DNA of 64,000 bases from Neomegalonema perideroedes DSM 15528 (GTDB lineage: Bacteria > Pseudomonadota > Alphaproteobacteria > Rhodobacterales > Rhodobacteraceae). The notes under the pieces were generated by a model. It made no database searches. It was not told where the DNA came from and worked only from the letters and a program-made list of their open reading frames with translations. A program made the position numbers and the translations under genes. Positions 1 to 7,051 of this stretch are shown here, one piece after another. The stretch is taken from positions 62,001 through 126,000 of the forward strand of contig NZ_KB893662.1 in assembly GCF_000374145.1 (NCBI RefSeq), read 5' to 3'. Position 1 is the stretch's first letter. Each line of letters starts with the position of its first letter.

Positions 1-837
1 CGCCACCAGAGGCCGGGTCAAAGCCTGAGGCGCGGCGGCGGCGGCATGTCCGCTGGCGGCGAATCCGAGGGCCAGAAGCCCCGCCGCGAGCCATCCGGCG
101 GCGGGCCGACGCGCTCCGGCGAGGGCGACGGCTCCGGCGAGGATCGCCAGCGCGACGGTCGGGCCGAAGCTGGTGGACCAGCCCGCCGCCCAAGGCGCGG
201 GGCTCGCCAAAGCGGAGAGGTCCAAGCCGAGAGCGTCCAGACCATGCAGCCCGAGGAAAGCCGCCGAAGCCGCCATGCCGAGCGGAATCAGCAGGCGGAT
301 CGGGGCCTCGGCTTCGGGCGGAAGCCCCGCGAAGGCGCGGAACAAGGCTCCGCCGATTCCGAGCGTCAGGCCGATCAGCATAAGCGCCCGCGCCGCCCAG
401 ATCGCGCCGCGCAGGATCGGGCCGCTTTGGACGGCCTCCCGCACGCCTGAGGCCGCTCCCGTAACCTCGCCCACCGAGAAGAGCAAAGCGCCCGCGATGG
501 GATGGCCGTCCTCGGAGACCACGCGCCAGTTCAGAATCTGCGTGCCGCTCCGCTCCTGAGGGAAGGGAATCCGCAGCTCCAAGCCGCCTGAAGCCTCGGC
601 GGTCAGATCGAGCGCCGCGCCCTCGGGGCCGATCAGACGCAGAGACAGCGGGCGCACCGGCTCGTTGAAGGTCAGAGTCAGATGAGCGGGGGGCGTTCGC
701 AAAAGCGCCTCATCCGCGGGCGAGGTCGCGAGCAGCATGGCGTGGGCCTGAGCGGCGGCGGGCGCAAGGGCGCAGGCCAGCAGCAGAAGCCCGCTGAAAA
801 GCCGTCGTCGCAGGGCCGAAAGAACAGCAGAGCGCAT
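1..837 (-). CDS. CopC-CopD fusion copper protein (partial, C-terminus outside window)
   Basis: The reading frame is open from the ATG at 837 to the window edge, giving 279 codons with no stop. Residues 1-31 form a signal peptide. The mature protein begins with HAMLLATSPADEA, so its N-terminal His32 is in the usual CopC copper-ligand position, and SEDGHPIAG (His112) closes the CopC beta-sandwich at about residues 32-125. From about residue 140 hydrophobic helices follow, matching the start of the CopD membrane domain. CopC binds periplasmic Cu(II) and CopD is thought to move copper across the inner membrane. The start is supported by a GGAGG box about 7 nt upstream. It is the last gene of a minus-strand copper cluster behind ycnI. 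The missing C-terminus would hold the remaining CopD helices. I am sure of the CopC part and fairly sure of the CopD part. Confidence 0.82.
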   Translation of the reverse strand, partial: MRSAVLSALRRRLFSGLLLLACALAPAAAQAHAMLLATSPADEALLRTPPAHLTLTFNEPVRPLSLRLIGPEGAALDLTAEASGGLELRIPFPQERSGTQILNWRVVSEDGHPIAGALLFSVGEVTGAASGVREAVQSGPILRGAIWAARALMLIGLTLGIGGALFRAFAGLPPEAEAPIRLLIPLGMAASAAFLGLHGLDALGLDLSALASPAPWAAGWSTSFGPTVALAILAGAVALAGARRPAAGWLAAGLLALGFAASGHAAAAAPQALTRPLVA

Positions 838-858
838 GAAGGAGCCTCCGGTCTGGGT

Positions 859-882
859 GGAGGGCGGCTTGCGCCGCCCTCC
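859..882 (-). other. Perfect stem-loop between ycnI and copCD
   Basis: A 10-bp perfect inverted repeat (GGAGGGCGGC and its complement) encloses a 4-nt loop that reads GCAA, a GNRA tetraloop, in the minus-strand transcript. It starts 17 nt after the ycnI stop and ends 22 nt before the copCD start. There is no T-run, so it is more likely a processing, stability or partial-attenuation element than a full terminator. Confidence 0.5.
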
Positions 883-898
883 GGGGATCGGAGCCGGC

Positions 899-1420
899 TC
901 AATGCGCCGAGGCGGCGGCGGGAGTCAGCTTCACGCCCGGCGCCGGGGAGCCCTCGCCGCCGTCCGTGTCGATCCACGCCTCTTCGCCGTTCGCGCATTC
1001 CTGCACCACCGGGAAATAGACGGTCGCGCCCGCTTCGAGCTCCGTGGCGAAGGCGCCCCGGAAGACGAATTCGCCATACCATTCGTCCGGCAAATTCCCG
1101 CCCGACCAAACGATCTCCCGGACGCCCTCCGTCAGCTGAGCCTCGCGATGGGTCACGGGGGCGTCATAGGCGCCGTTCACGGTCTCCAGAGACCAGCCCG
1201 CCAGAGGCATGGGCTTCACATTGACGAAGCCCTGAGGAATCTGGACGCGCAGCGTCTGGGTGGCCTCATGGCCGCAGCCATGGGGCACGCGCACCACCGC
1301 GCGATAAGTCGAGCCGGCGGCGGCTTCGCTCTGCTCAAGGGTCACATGGGCCATGGCCGGAGCGGCGACGGCGGCCAAAAGGGAGAAGGCGAAGGCGGAT
1401 TTCACGCAATTGCGGATCAT
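899..1420 (-). CDS. ycnI: YcnI-family (DUF1775) periplasmic copper-binding protein
   Basis: This 173-residue protein has a signal peptide ending in PAMA, so the mature chain starts with His25 (HVTLEQSEA). The family is known to bind Cu(II) through such an N-terminal histidine together with a Glu and a Trp; Glu29 and Trp76 (PLAGWSLETV) are candidates here. The conserved VPHGCGHEATQTLRV and GGNLPDEWYGEFVFRG stretches identify DUF1775. It sits directly upstream of the CopC-CopD gene on the same strand, an arrangement seen in other bacteria, so it probably delivers or buffers copper at the membrane. The start is the only one that gives a complete signal peptide. Its 5' end overlaps the preceding small gene by 86 nt in another frame. 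Confidence 0.85.
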   Translation of the reverse strand: MIRNCVKSAFAFSLLAAVAAPAMAHVTLEQSEAAAGSTYRAVVRVPHGCGHEATQTLRVQIPQGFVNVKPMPLAGWSLETVNGAYDAPVTHREAQLTEGVREIVWSGGNLPDEWYGEFVFRGAFATELEAGATVYFPVVQECANGEEAWIDTDGGEGSPAPGVKLTPAAASAH

Positions 1421-1844
1421 GTTGACGTCTCTCTATGGAATGGACAGGAAATTCGGGAGATCGCGCCCGGAGAGGCGGCGCGCGCGCTCGTTTCCTCCCG
1501 CGAGGCCGGAGGCGCGGCGCGGGCTTTGAGAGAGACGGAAGCTCCCGGATCGGAATCGGGAGCGGATCGGGGCGAAGGCCCGTGACGTCAGGCGGCGCGG
1601 CCAGCGCATGGGCGAAGGCCTGAGCCGGGCAGAAGATCGGCGAAGCGCCGTCCTCCACCGGCGTTCCGTCGGGCAGACAGAGCGTCCAGTCCGAGAGGCC
1701 GCGCACTCCGGCGAGGCGCAGCTCGCCCCCCAGCCGCGAAACCTGATGCAAAGGCGCGAGCAGAACCAAAAGCCAGAGCGCCAGCAGCGCCAAAGCGCGG
1801 CCGACATCCCGGCGCAGGGCGCGCGCTTCCGCCGCGCGGCTCAT
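1335..1844 (-). CDS. Small membrane protein with a cysteine pair, DUF2946-like, copy 1
   Basis: The 169-residue frame begins with a single hydrophobic helix (LALLALWLLVLLAPLHQ, about residues 18-34). Two cysteines follow in the pattern LCLPDGTP...SPIFCPAQAF (about residues 56 and 72). Helix and cysteine spacing match the gene at 2169-2558, so the two are paralogues. Small proteins of this kind, annotated DUF2946, often sit beside copper genes. I infer a metal-binding or copper-sensing role for the periplasmic tail. The last 60 or so residues are Arg/Pro-rich and overlap ycnI by 86 nt in another frame. A shift of one frame near 1500 would instead end the protein at 1433, before ycnI, so the true C-terminus is uncertain. 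A GGAG lies about 8 nt before the ATG. Confidence 0.55.
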   Translation of the reverse strand: MSRAAEARALRRDVGRALALLALWLLVLLAPLHQVSRLGGELRLAGVRGLSDWTLCLPDGTPVEDGASPIFCPAQAFAHALAAPPDVTGLRPDPLPIPIRELPSLSKPAPRLRPRGRKRARAPPLRARSPEFPVHSIERRQHDPQLREIRLRLLPFGRRRRSGHGPCDP

Positions 1845-2168
1845 CTGAGCGCTCCGGAGGGGGCGGGATTGGGAAGGGATCTCCGCATAGGGCTGGAATC
1901 CTGACCTGCGCGTCTTTGAGGGGGAAGATGCAAGGGGCGAGCCGCGCCCGAACTCAGGGGCGGCTTTGTCGGAGGATTTGGGAGGGCCTGCGGAGAAGCT
2001 CGCGGAGCGGGATCCCGCCTTCGTCAGGGAAGGAAGCGGGCGGATCGACCGGGGCGCCTGTGAAGGGCGCGGCTCTGGCGGCGAAGCTGAAAAGCGGGCG
2101 TCGAAAGGAGGACGCCGAAAAATCGCGCGGAGCGGCTGCTCAGCCGGAGCGCGGCGTGGGCGCAGGCC
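1845..2168. other. Intergenic stretch between the two paralogous small genes
   Basis: I find no convincing gene in these 324 nt. The open frames have Arg/Gly-rich composition without conserved motifs. The only structure noted is a GGCGTC/GACGCC stem at 2097-2116 followed by a T-run on the minus strand, listed separately. Confidence 0.4.
2088..2116 (-). terminator. Weak candidate terminator after paralogue copy 2
   Basis: The minus strand has a 6-bp stem (GGCGTC/GACGCC, 8-nt loop) followed a few bases on by TTTT, about 55 nt beyond the stop at 2169. The stem is short, so this may be only a partial terminator separating the two small genes. Confidence 0.3.
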
Positions 2169-2558
2169 TCAGGAGAAGGCGGGAGGCGCGCGCGGTTGGG
2201 CGAGGGCGTAAGGCGGGCGGGCGTTGGGCGGGCGCGCTCTGATTTGATCCCAAACCAGATGCGCGGCTGGAAGGAGCTCCGCCTTCGCCGTCTCGGCCGA
2301 GCCGGGGAGGAGTCCGGCTTTGCCGATTCCCTGCAAAGGACAGAGGACCGTCGCCTGATCCTGATCGCTGGTCCCGGAGTCGGTCGGATTGCAGAGGCTC
2401 CAGACCGCCGCGGGCTCATAGCCGCGCGCCGCCAGATCCCGCATGAGGCTGGAGGTCTGATGCAAGGGCGCGAGCAGAACCAACAGCCAGACCGCCAGAA
2501 CGGCGAGCGCCGATCCGACTTCTCTGATGGTTGAGACATGGCCGCGCCGAGATCGCAT
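2169..2558 (-). CDS. Small membrane protein with a cysteine pair, DUF2946-like, copy 2
   Basis: This 129-residue protein starts at the ATG at 2558, which follows an AAGGGGGAAAG ribosome-binding sequence. It has one hydrophobic helix (AVLAVWLLVLLAPLHQ, about residues 18-35) and two cysteines in WSLCNPTDS...ATVLCPLQGI (about residues 56 and 72). It is clearly a paralogue of the protein at 1335-1844. The C-terminal 25 residues are Pro/Arg/Ala-rich. The neighbours are copper genes (ycnI, copC-copD) on the same strand, which suggests that the duplicated pair belongs to copper handling, probably with the Cys-containing tail outside the membrane. The resemblance to DUF2946 is from memory of its general layout and is not proven. 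Confidence 0.6.
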   Translation of the reverse strand: MRSRRGHVSTIREVGSALAVLAVWLLVLLAPLHQTSSLMRDLAARGYEPAAVWSLCNPTDSGTSDQDQATVLCPLQGIGKAGLLPGSAETAKAELLPAAHLVWDQIRARPPNARPPYALAQPRAPPAFS

Positions 2559-2640
2559 CTTTCCCCCTTGCGGCGAGGATAGCCGCTTCAGAAGGCTTTG
2601 AGAAGATCGGGGCGCGCTCAGGGCGTTTCGCCGCAGCGGG

Positions 2641-3678
2641 TCAATCCACCGCCGCCAGCCCGAGCGCGCGCATGCGCTCCAGCCGGGCGGCCTCCTGCGC
2701 GGAGAGGCGCAGGCCCCCCGCCGCGAGGGTCTTCGCCCGCGCCGTGAAGCGCCGCTGAGAAGGCAGGCGCGCGCCTTGCCCGAGGATGGCGTCGAAGAGG
2801 ATCTCCGCCCGGTCGAAGGGATTTCCGGGACGCCCCGCCGCGAAGCGCTCCGGATCAAAGGCGAGGATCAATTCGCCATGCTGCGGCGCGAGGCTCGTCG
2901 CGCCCAGATGCTCCAGAGCCTCGGCGCTGGTGCGGTCGCCGATCATCGTTCCGGCCAGCAATTCGATCATGGTCGCCAAAGCCGAGCCCTTATGGCCGCC
3001 GAAAGGCAGCATGGCGCCCGCCAGAGCCTGCTCAGGATCCGTGGTGGGCGCGCCCTCCGCGTCCAGAGCCCAGCCCTCGGGCAGAGTCTCGCCCGCCCGG
3101 CGGCGCAATTCGATCTCGCCGCGCGCCGCCGCCGAAGTGGCGAAGTCGAAGACATAGGGCGGGGCCTCGCGGCGGGGCCAGCCGAAGGCCAGAGGATTGG
3201 TTCCCAGAAGCGGGCTGATTCCTCCGGTCGGGGCGACCACGGCGTAGCTCGGGCACAGCGCCAGAGCCGCAAGGCCCATGTCGGTCAGAACCTCCACCTC
3301 CGGCCAGAGCGCGGAAAAATGCGTGCAGTCGTTGACGACCAGAGCCGCCAGACCCAGCTTCCGCGCGCGCTCCGCCAGAACCGGAGCGCCCAGCTCGAAA
3401 GCCGGGCCGGAGAAGCCGCCCTTCGCCGCCACGCGCAGCACCGCCGATCCGTCGTCCGAAAGGCTCGGCTCGGCGCGGGGATCGACTTTGCCCGCCTTGA
3501 TGGTGCGCAGGCAGCCTTCGAGCCGATAGACCCCATGCGAGGCGCAGCCGTCTCTTTCGCCCGCCACGATGGTGCGCGCGACGGCGCCCGCCGCCTGAGG
3601 GCTCGCGCCCGCCTTGCGGAGGATCTCTTCGACCAGCGCCTGAAGCGCCTCCAGAGGCATGACGGCTTCCGCGTTCAT
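2641..3678 (-). CDS. Ldh family NAD(P)-dependent oxidoreductase
   Basis: The 345-residue product belongs to the malate/L-lactate dehydrogenase family (Ldh_2), a fold unrelated to classical Rossmann lactate dehydrogenases. Typical motifs are ASHGVYRLEGCLRTI near residue 45, NDCTHFSALWPEVE with the conserved His, LLGTNPLAFGWPR, and FGGHKGSALATMIEL. Members reduce or oxidise 2-oxo acids and cyclic imines such as delta-1-piperideine-2-carboxylate, delta-1-pyrroline-2-carboxylate or 2,3-diketogulonate. The substrate cannot be told from sequence alone. I chose the ATG at 3678 (MNAEAVMPLEALQAL) because AGGAAG precedes it; a frame upstream to 3714 adds only Arg/Pro-rich residues. The gene stands alone between the copper cluster and a divergent phosphatase gene. 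Confidence 0.8.
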   Translation of the reverse strand: MNAEAVMPLEALQALVEEILRKAGASPQAAGAVARTIVAGERDGCASHGVYRLEGCLRTIKAGKVDPRAEPSLSDDGSAVLRVAAKGGFSGPAFELGAPVLAERARKLGLAALVVNDCTHFSALWPEVEVLTDMGLAALALCPSYAVVAPTGGISPLLGTNPLAFGWPRREAPPYVFDFATSAAARGEIELRRRAGETLPEGWALDAEGAPTTDPEQALAGAMLPFGGHKGSALATMIELLAGTMIGDRTSAEALEHLGATSLAPQHGELILAFDPERFAAGRPGNPFDRAEILFDAILGQGARLPSQRRFTARAKTLAAGGLRLSAQEAARLERMRALGLAAVD

Positions 3679-3836
3679 GGGAGACTTCCTTTCCGGTCGC
3701 GCCGGGCGGCGCATGGACGGAGCCCGAAGGCTCCTTCAGTCTCCCCTATGTCCAATCCGCGCCGCCTTGTCGAGTTTCGCGCTTGCCGAAGCTCCGCCGC
3801 GCCGCCGAGAATGAGCCGGGAAGAGGGAGATGAGCC

Positions 3837-4856
3837 ATGATCGCCTGTGAGGCCTTTTCGCAAGGCAAGCTGCTCGCGCGGCCGGAGGCCAATGAAGACG
3901 CCTTTCTGATCGTTCCCGGCCGGGGCTATGTCGTGATCGACGGCGTCTCCGACCGCACGGGCGCGCGGATCGGCGGCGCGGCGACGGGGCTTTTCGTCGC
4001 TCAGGCCGTGCGGAGGGCCTTCCTGCGGTTCTTCGCGGAGGATTCAGGCGGGCCAAGTTCGGCGGGCGGCTGGTTCGCGGGAGCCGAGGATTTGGTCCGC
4101 CGCCTCTCCGAAGAGGTGGAGGCCGCATACGCCGCCGCAGGCGTCGCGGAGGCGGTCGCGGCGGATGCGCGTCTGCGGGGCGGCTGCGCCTTCGCGGCGG
4201 CGTTGCAGGTCGGGGAGCGGCTGGAGTTCGTCGCGCTGGGAGATTGCGGCGCGCGGGTCGACGGCGGGGAGGCGCTGCTCTTTCCCAAGCCTCTGGATTC
4301 CGTCACGGCCCTGCTGCGCCGCGAGGCTTGGCGCTGGTTCGAAGCGCGGGGCCTCAAGCCCGAAGCCTGCGACGCCCTCGCCCGGCGCATGGTTCACGGC
4401 GGCCTCGCGCATCAGGAGGCGGGGTCTCCGACCTCTGATCCGGATCTGCTGGCCCATGTCTCGGCGAGGCTTTGGGCGAAGCGCGCGCGGCTCTGGCCGC
4501 AGATTCCAGATACGGAGTTCGCGGAGCTGATCGCCGGAGGAATCGCCCATGGACAAGACCGCTTCCTCAATCAGGCGGGGCGGGTTCTCGGCTATGGCGC
4601 GCTGAACGGCGCTCCGGTTCCCGGGCGCTTCATCGAGGCGCGCAGTTGGGCTCTGGCGGAGATCGGGACGCTGGAGCTGTTCACCGACGGATATTTCGCC
4701 CTCGGCGAAGGCTTCGGTCTCGCGGCTTGGGAGGCGGCCGCGCGGCGCGTCGAAGCGGAGGATCCGCATAGGCTCGGCGCCTACGCCAGCACGAAAGGCT
4801 CGACCCCGGAAGGCCCGGCCGACGACCGGACCTATCTGGGTTTGCGTTTGCGCTGA
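3837..4856 (+). CDS. PP2C-like serine/threonine protein phosphatase
   Basis: The 339-residue protein has the ordered metal-binding signatures of the PPM/PP2C family. These are NEDAFLI (Glu20-Asp21) and VVIDGVSD (Asp35-Gly36) near the N-terminus, LEFVALGDCGARV in the middle, LELFTDGYFAL, and a C-terminal ADDRTYLGLRL carrying the final metal Asp. No membrane segment, forkhead-associated domain or kinase is fused to it. PP2C enzymes remove phosphate from Ser/Thr residues using Mn/Mg. The RBS GGGAGATGAGCC immediately precedes the ATG. The gene lies convergent to and only 8 nt from the wecC gene, and no protein kinase is visible nearby, so its target is unknown. Confidence 0.75.
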   Translation: MIACEAFSQGKLLARPEANEDAFLIVPGRGYVVIDGVSDRTGARIGGAATGLFVAQAVRRAFLRFFAEDSGGPSSAGGWFAGAEDLVRRLSEEVEAAYAAAGVAEAVAADARLRGGCAFAAALQVGERLEFVALGDCGARVDGGEALLFPKPLDSVTALLRREAWRWFEARGLKPEACDALARRMVHGGLAHQEAGSPTSDPDLLAHVSARLWAKRARLWPQIPDTEFAELIAGGIAHGQDRFLNQAGRVLGYGALNGAPVPGRFIEARSWALAEIGTLELFTDGYFALGEGFGLAAWEAAARRVEAEDPHRLGAYASTKGSTPEGPADDRTYLGLRLR

Positions 4857-4864
4857 GAGGCGTC

Positions 4865-6100
4865 TCAGCCCGCCCGGTGGAAGGCGATCACCGGACGCGC
4901 GGCTTCTTCGGCCTCGATCTGGGCGAAGGCCCTGTGCGGCACCAGCACCACCCGAAGCTCCGCCGCCTCGCCCTCGGCCTGCTCGACGAAGCGCAGGCCC
5001 TGAGCCTCCAGCGGGGCGCGGTCCTGAGCTTCGAGATGGGGCTCGACGCAGACCACCCGGCCCGGATGCGCCCGCGTCAGATGGAGAGCGATCTCCAGAG
5101 CGGGGCTTTCGCGCAGATCGCCGATGTCGGGCTTATAGGCGAGGCCGAAACAGGCGATGCGCGCTCCCGTCGGCGCCGAGGCGATGGTCTCCTCGATGCG
5201 GTCGATGGTCCAGCGGGTCTTGTCGAGGTTCACCCGCCGCGCCGAAGCCATGAGCGGCGTCAGCTCCGGCCAGGCCTTGATGATGAACCAAGGGTCCACC
5301 GCGATGCAATGGCCGCCCACGCCCACGCCGGGCTGAAGGATCTTCACCCGCGGATGATGGTTCGCCAGACGGATCACCTCCCAGGGATCGACTCCCGCCC
5401 GAGCGCAGACCATCGATAATTCATTGGCGAAGGCGATGTTCACATCCCGGAAGGCGTTCTCGGTGAGTTTGCACATCTCCGCCGCGCGGGCGGTGGTCTG
5501 ATGGATCTCGCCTTTGCAGAAGCGCCCGTAGAGCGCCGCGCCGCGCCGCGCGCCCTCGGCGTCGAGCCCGCCCATGACGCGGTCGTTTTCGGTCAATTCG
5601 CGCATCATGGCGCCGGGAATGATCCGTTCGGGGCAATAGCAGAAAGAAGGCCCGGAGACGCTTCCGAAAAGCTCGGGCCGCATCTCGCGCAGGATGTCGC
5701 GGGCCCATTCGGTGGTCCCCACCGGCGAGGTGGATTCGATGATGAAGGTCGAATCCGCCGCGGCATAGGGGGCCATGGCGCGGCAGGCCGCCTCGACATA
5801 GCTCATATCCGGGGCGTGGCCCTCGGCGACGGGCGTCGGCACGGCCACGATGAAATGCGCGGCGGCGACCGGCGCGAGGCTCACGCTCAGCGCGCCGGAC
5901 TCGACCACGGCCCGCAGGCGGTCGGGGAGGCCGGGCTCGTCGAAAGGCGCCTCGCCTTTGCTCAAGGTGGCGATGCGGCGGGCGTTCAGATCATAGCCAT
6001 GGACCCGCAAGCCCTGTTCGGCCATCACCACCGCCAGAGGCAGGCCGATATAGCCCATGCCCGCGATGCAGACGTCCGGAGATTTTTGCGCGGCGCTCAT
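4865..6100 (-). CDS. wecC: UDP-N-acetyl-D-mannosamine dehydrogenase-type nucleotide-sugar dehydrogenase
   Basis: The 411-residue protein is a UDP-glucose/GDP-mannose dehydrogenase family member. It has an N-terminal NAD-binding domain (GMGYIGLPLAVVMAEQG, residues 14-30), the ESTSPVGTTEWA loop, Lys211 in MCKLTENAFRDVNIAFANE, and catalytic Cys265 in GVGVGGHCIAVDP. The wording of these motifs matches WecC, which oxidises UDP-ManNAc to UDP-ManNAcA for surface polysaccharide, better than Ugd. It has no epimerase partner in the immediate vicinity, so the sugar is inferred from family only. It is separated by about 180 nt from the SDR gene upstream on the same strand. Confidence 0.8.
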   Translation of the reverse strand: MSAAQKSPDVCIAGMGYIGLPLAVVMAEQGLRVHGYDLNARRIATLSKGEAPFDEPGLPDRLRAVVESGALSVSLAPVAAAHFIVAVPTPVAEGHAPDMSYVEAACRAMAPYAAADSTFIIESTSPVGTTEWARDILREMRPELFGSVSGPSFCYCPERIIPGAMMRELTENDRVMGGLDAEGARRGAALYGRFCKGEIHQTTARAAEMCKLTENAFRDVNIAFANELSMVCARAGVDPWEVIRLANHHPRVKILQPGVGVGGHCIAVDPWFIIKAWPELTPLMASARRVNLDKTRWTIDRIEETIASAPTGARIACFGLAYKPDIGDLRESPALEIALHLTRAHPGRVVCVEPHLEAQDRAPLEAQGLRFVEQAEGEAAELRVVLVPHRAFAQIEAEEAARPVIAFHRAG

Positions 6101-6283
6101 GACGAAAGCCCCTTGCGCGGATGCGAAGAGGAGAGGCTCGCAGGAAGGTCGTGAATTCGGGACATGGCGGACGCCGATCTCTCTGAACGGTTGAGAATCG
6201 CGCGGCTCCGGCGCGGCGCCGCCTTGGAAACATGCCGCCCCCGCGTTTAAATTCCCTCAAGATTTCAGAGAGGCTCCGCCCCT

Positions 6284-7030
6284 TCAGATGCAGCGCCCTC
6301 CGTCCACGTTCAGCGCCACGCCGGTGATCATGCTCGCCTCCTGCGAACAGAGGAAGGCGGCGGCGGCGCCCATGTCCTGCGGCGTGGAGAAGCGCCCGAT
6401 GGGGATGCTCGCCAGAAACTTCGCCCGGATCTCCGGCGTGTCCTCGCCCATGAAGGTCTTGAGGAGGGGCGTCTCGCCCGCCACGGGATTCAGCGCGTTG
6501 ACCCGCACCCCGAAGGGCGCCAGCTCCACGGCCATGGCCTGCGTGGCCGAGATCATCCAGCCCTTCGAGGCGTTATACCATGTGAGGTTCGGGCGCGGGC
6601 TGACGCCGCCCGTCGAGGCGATGTTGAGGATCGCGCCGGAGCCCTGAGCCTTGAAGACCGGAACCGCCGCCCGCGCGCTGAGGTAAACCGCCCGCACGTT
6701 CACGGCCATGATGCGGTCGAATTCGGCCTCTTCGAGGCTCTCCATGGGGCGGGGCGCATGGCCGATCCCGGCGTTGTTCACGAGGATGCTCAGCCCGCCG
6801 AAGCGCGCTTGCGCCAGAGCGACGGCCTCAAGGAAGCCGCGGGCCTGCGTCACGTCGGCTTCGAGAGGGGCGGCGGCCTCGCCCAGAGATTCCGCCACGG
6901 CGCGCAGCTTCGGCCCGTCGCGGTCCATGAGGACCACCCGCGCCCCCTCCTCGACGAATTTCCGGGCGATCCCTTCGCCGAATCCCGAAGCCCCGCCGGT
7001 CACGAGGGCGATTTCGCCTTTCAGCCGCAT
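6284..7030 (-). CDS. SDR-family oxidoreductase
   Basis: The 248-residue product is a classical short-chain dehydrogenase. It has VTGGASGFGEGIARKF (the TGxxxGxG cofactor loop), LVNNAGIGHAP, the Ser in LNIASTGGVSPRP, YNASKGWM as the Tyr-x3-Lys catalytic pair, and a GGRCI C-terminus. The Asp/Arg in LMDRDG after beta-2 favours NAD over NADP. It closes the long minus-strand operon that starts with the peptide-type ABC transporter, and follows the aldehyde dehydrogenase gene after a 21-nt gap. I infer that it oxidises an alcohol intermediate whose aldehyde product goes to that dehydrogenase, but the substrate is not shown by the sequence. Confidence 0.8.
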   Translation of the reverse strand: MRLKGEIALVTGGASGFGEGIARKFVEEGARVVLMDRDGPKLRAVAESLGEAAAPLEADVTQARGFLEAVALAQARFGGLSILVNNAGIGHAPRPMESLEEAEFDRIMAVNVRAVYLSARAAVPVFKAQGSGAILNIASTGGVSPRPNLTWYNASKGWMISATQAMAVELAPFGVRVNALNPVAGETPLLKTFMGEDTPEIRAKFLASIPIGRFSTPQDMGAAAAFLCSQEASMITGVALNVDGGRCI

Positions 7031-7051
7031 GACGTCTCCTTAAGCTTCCGG

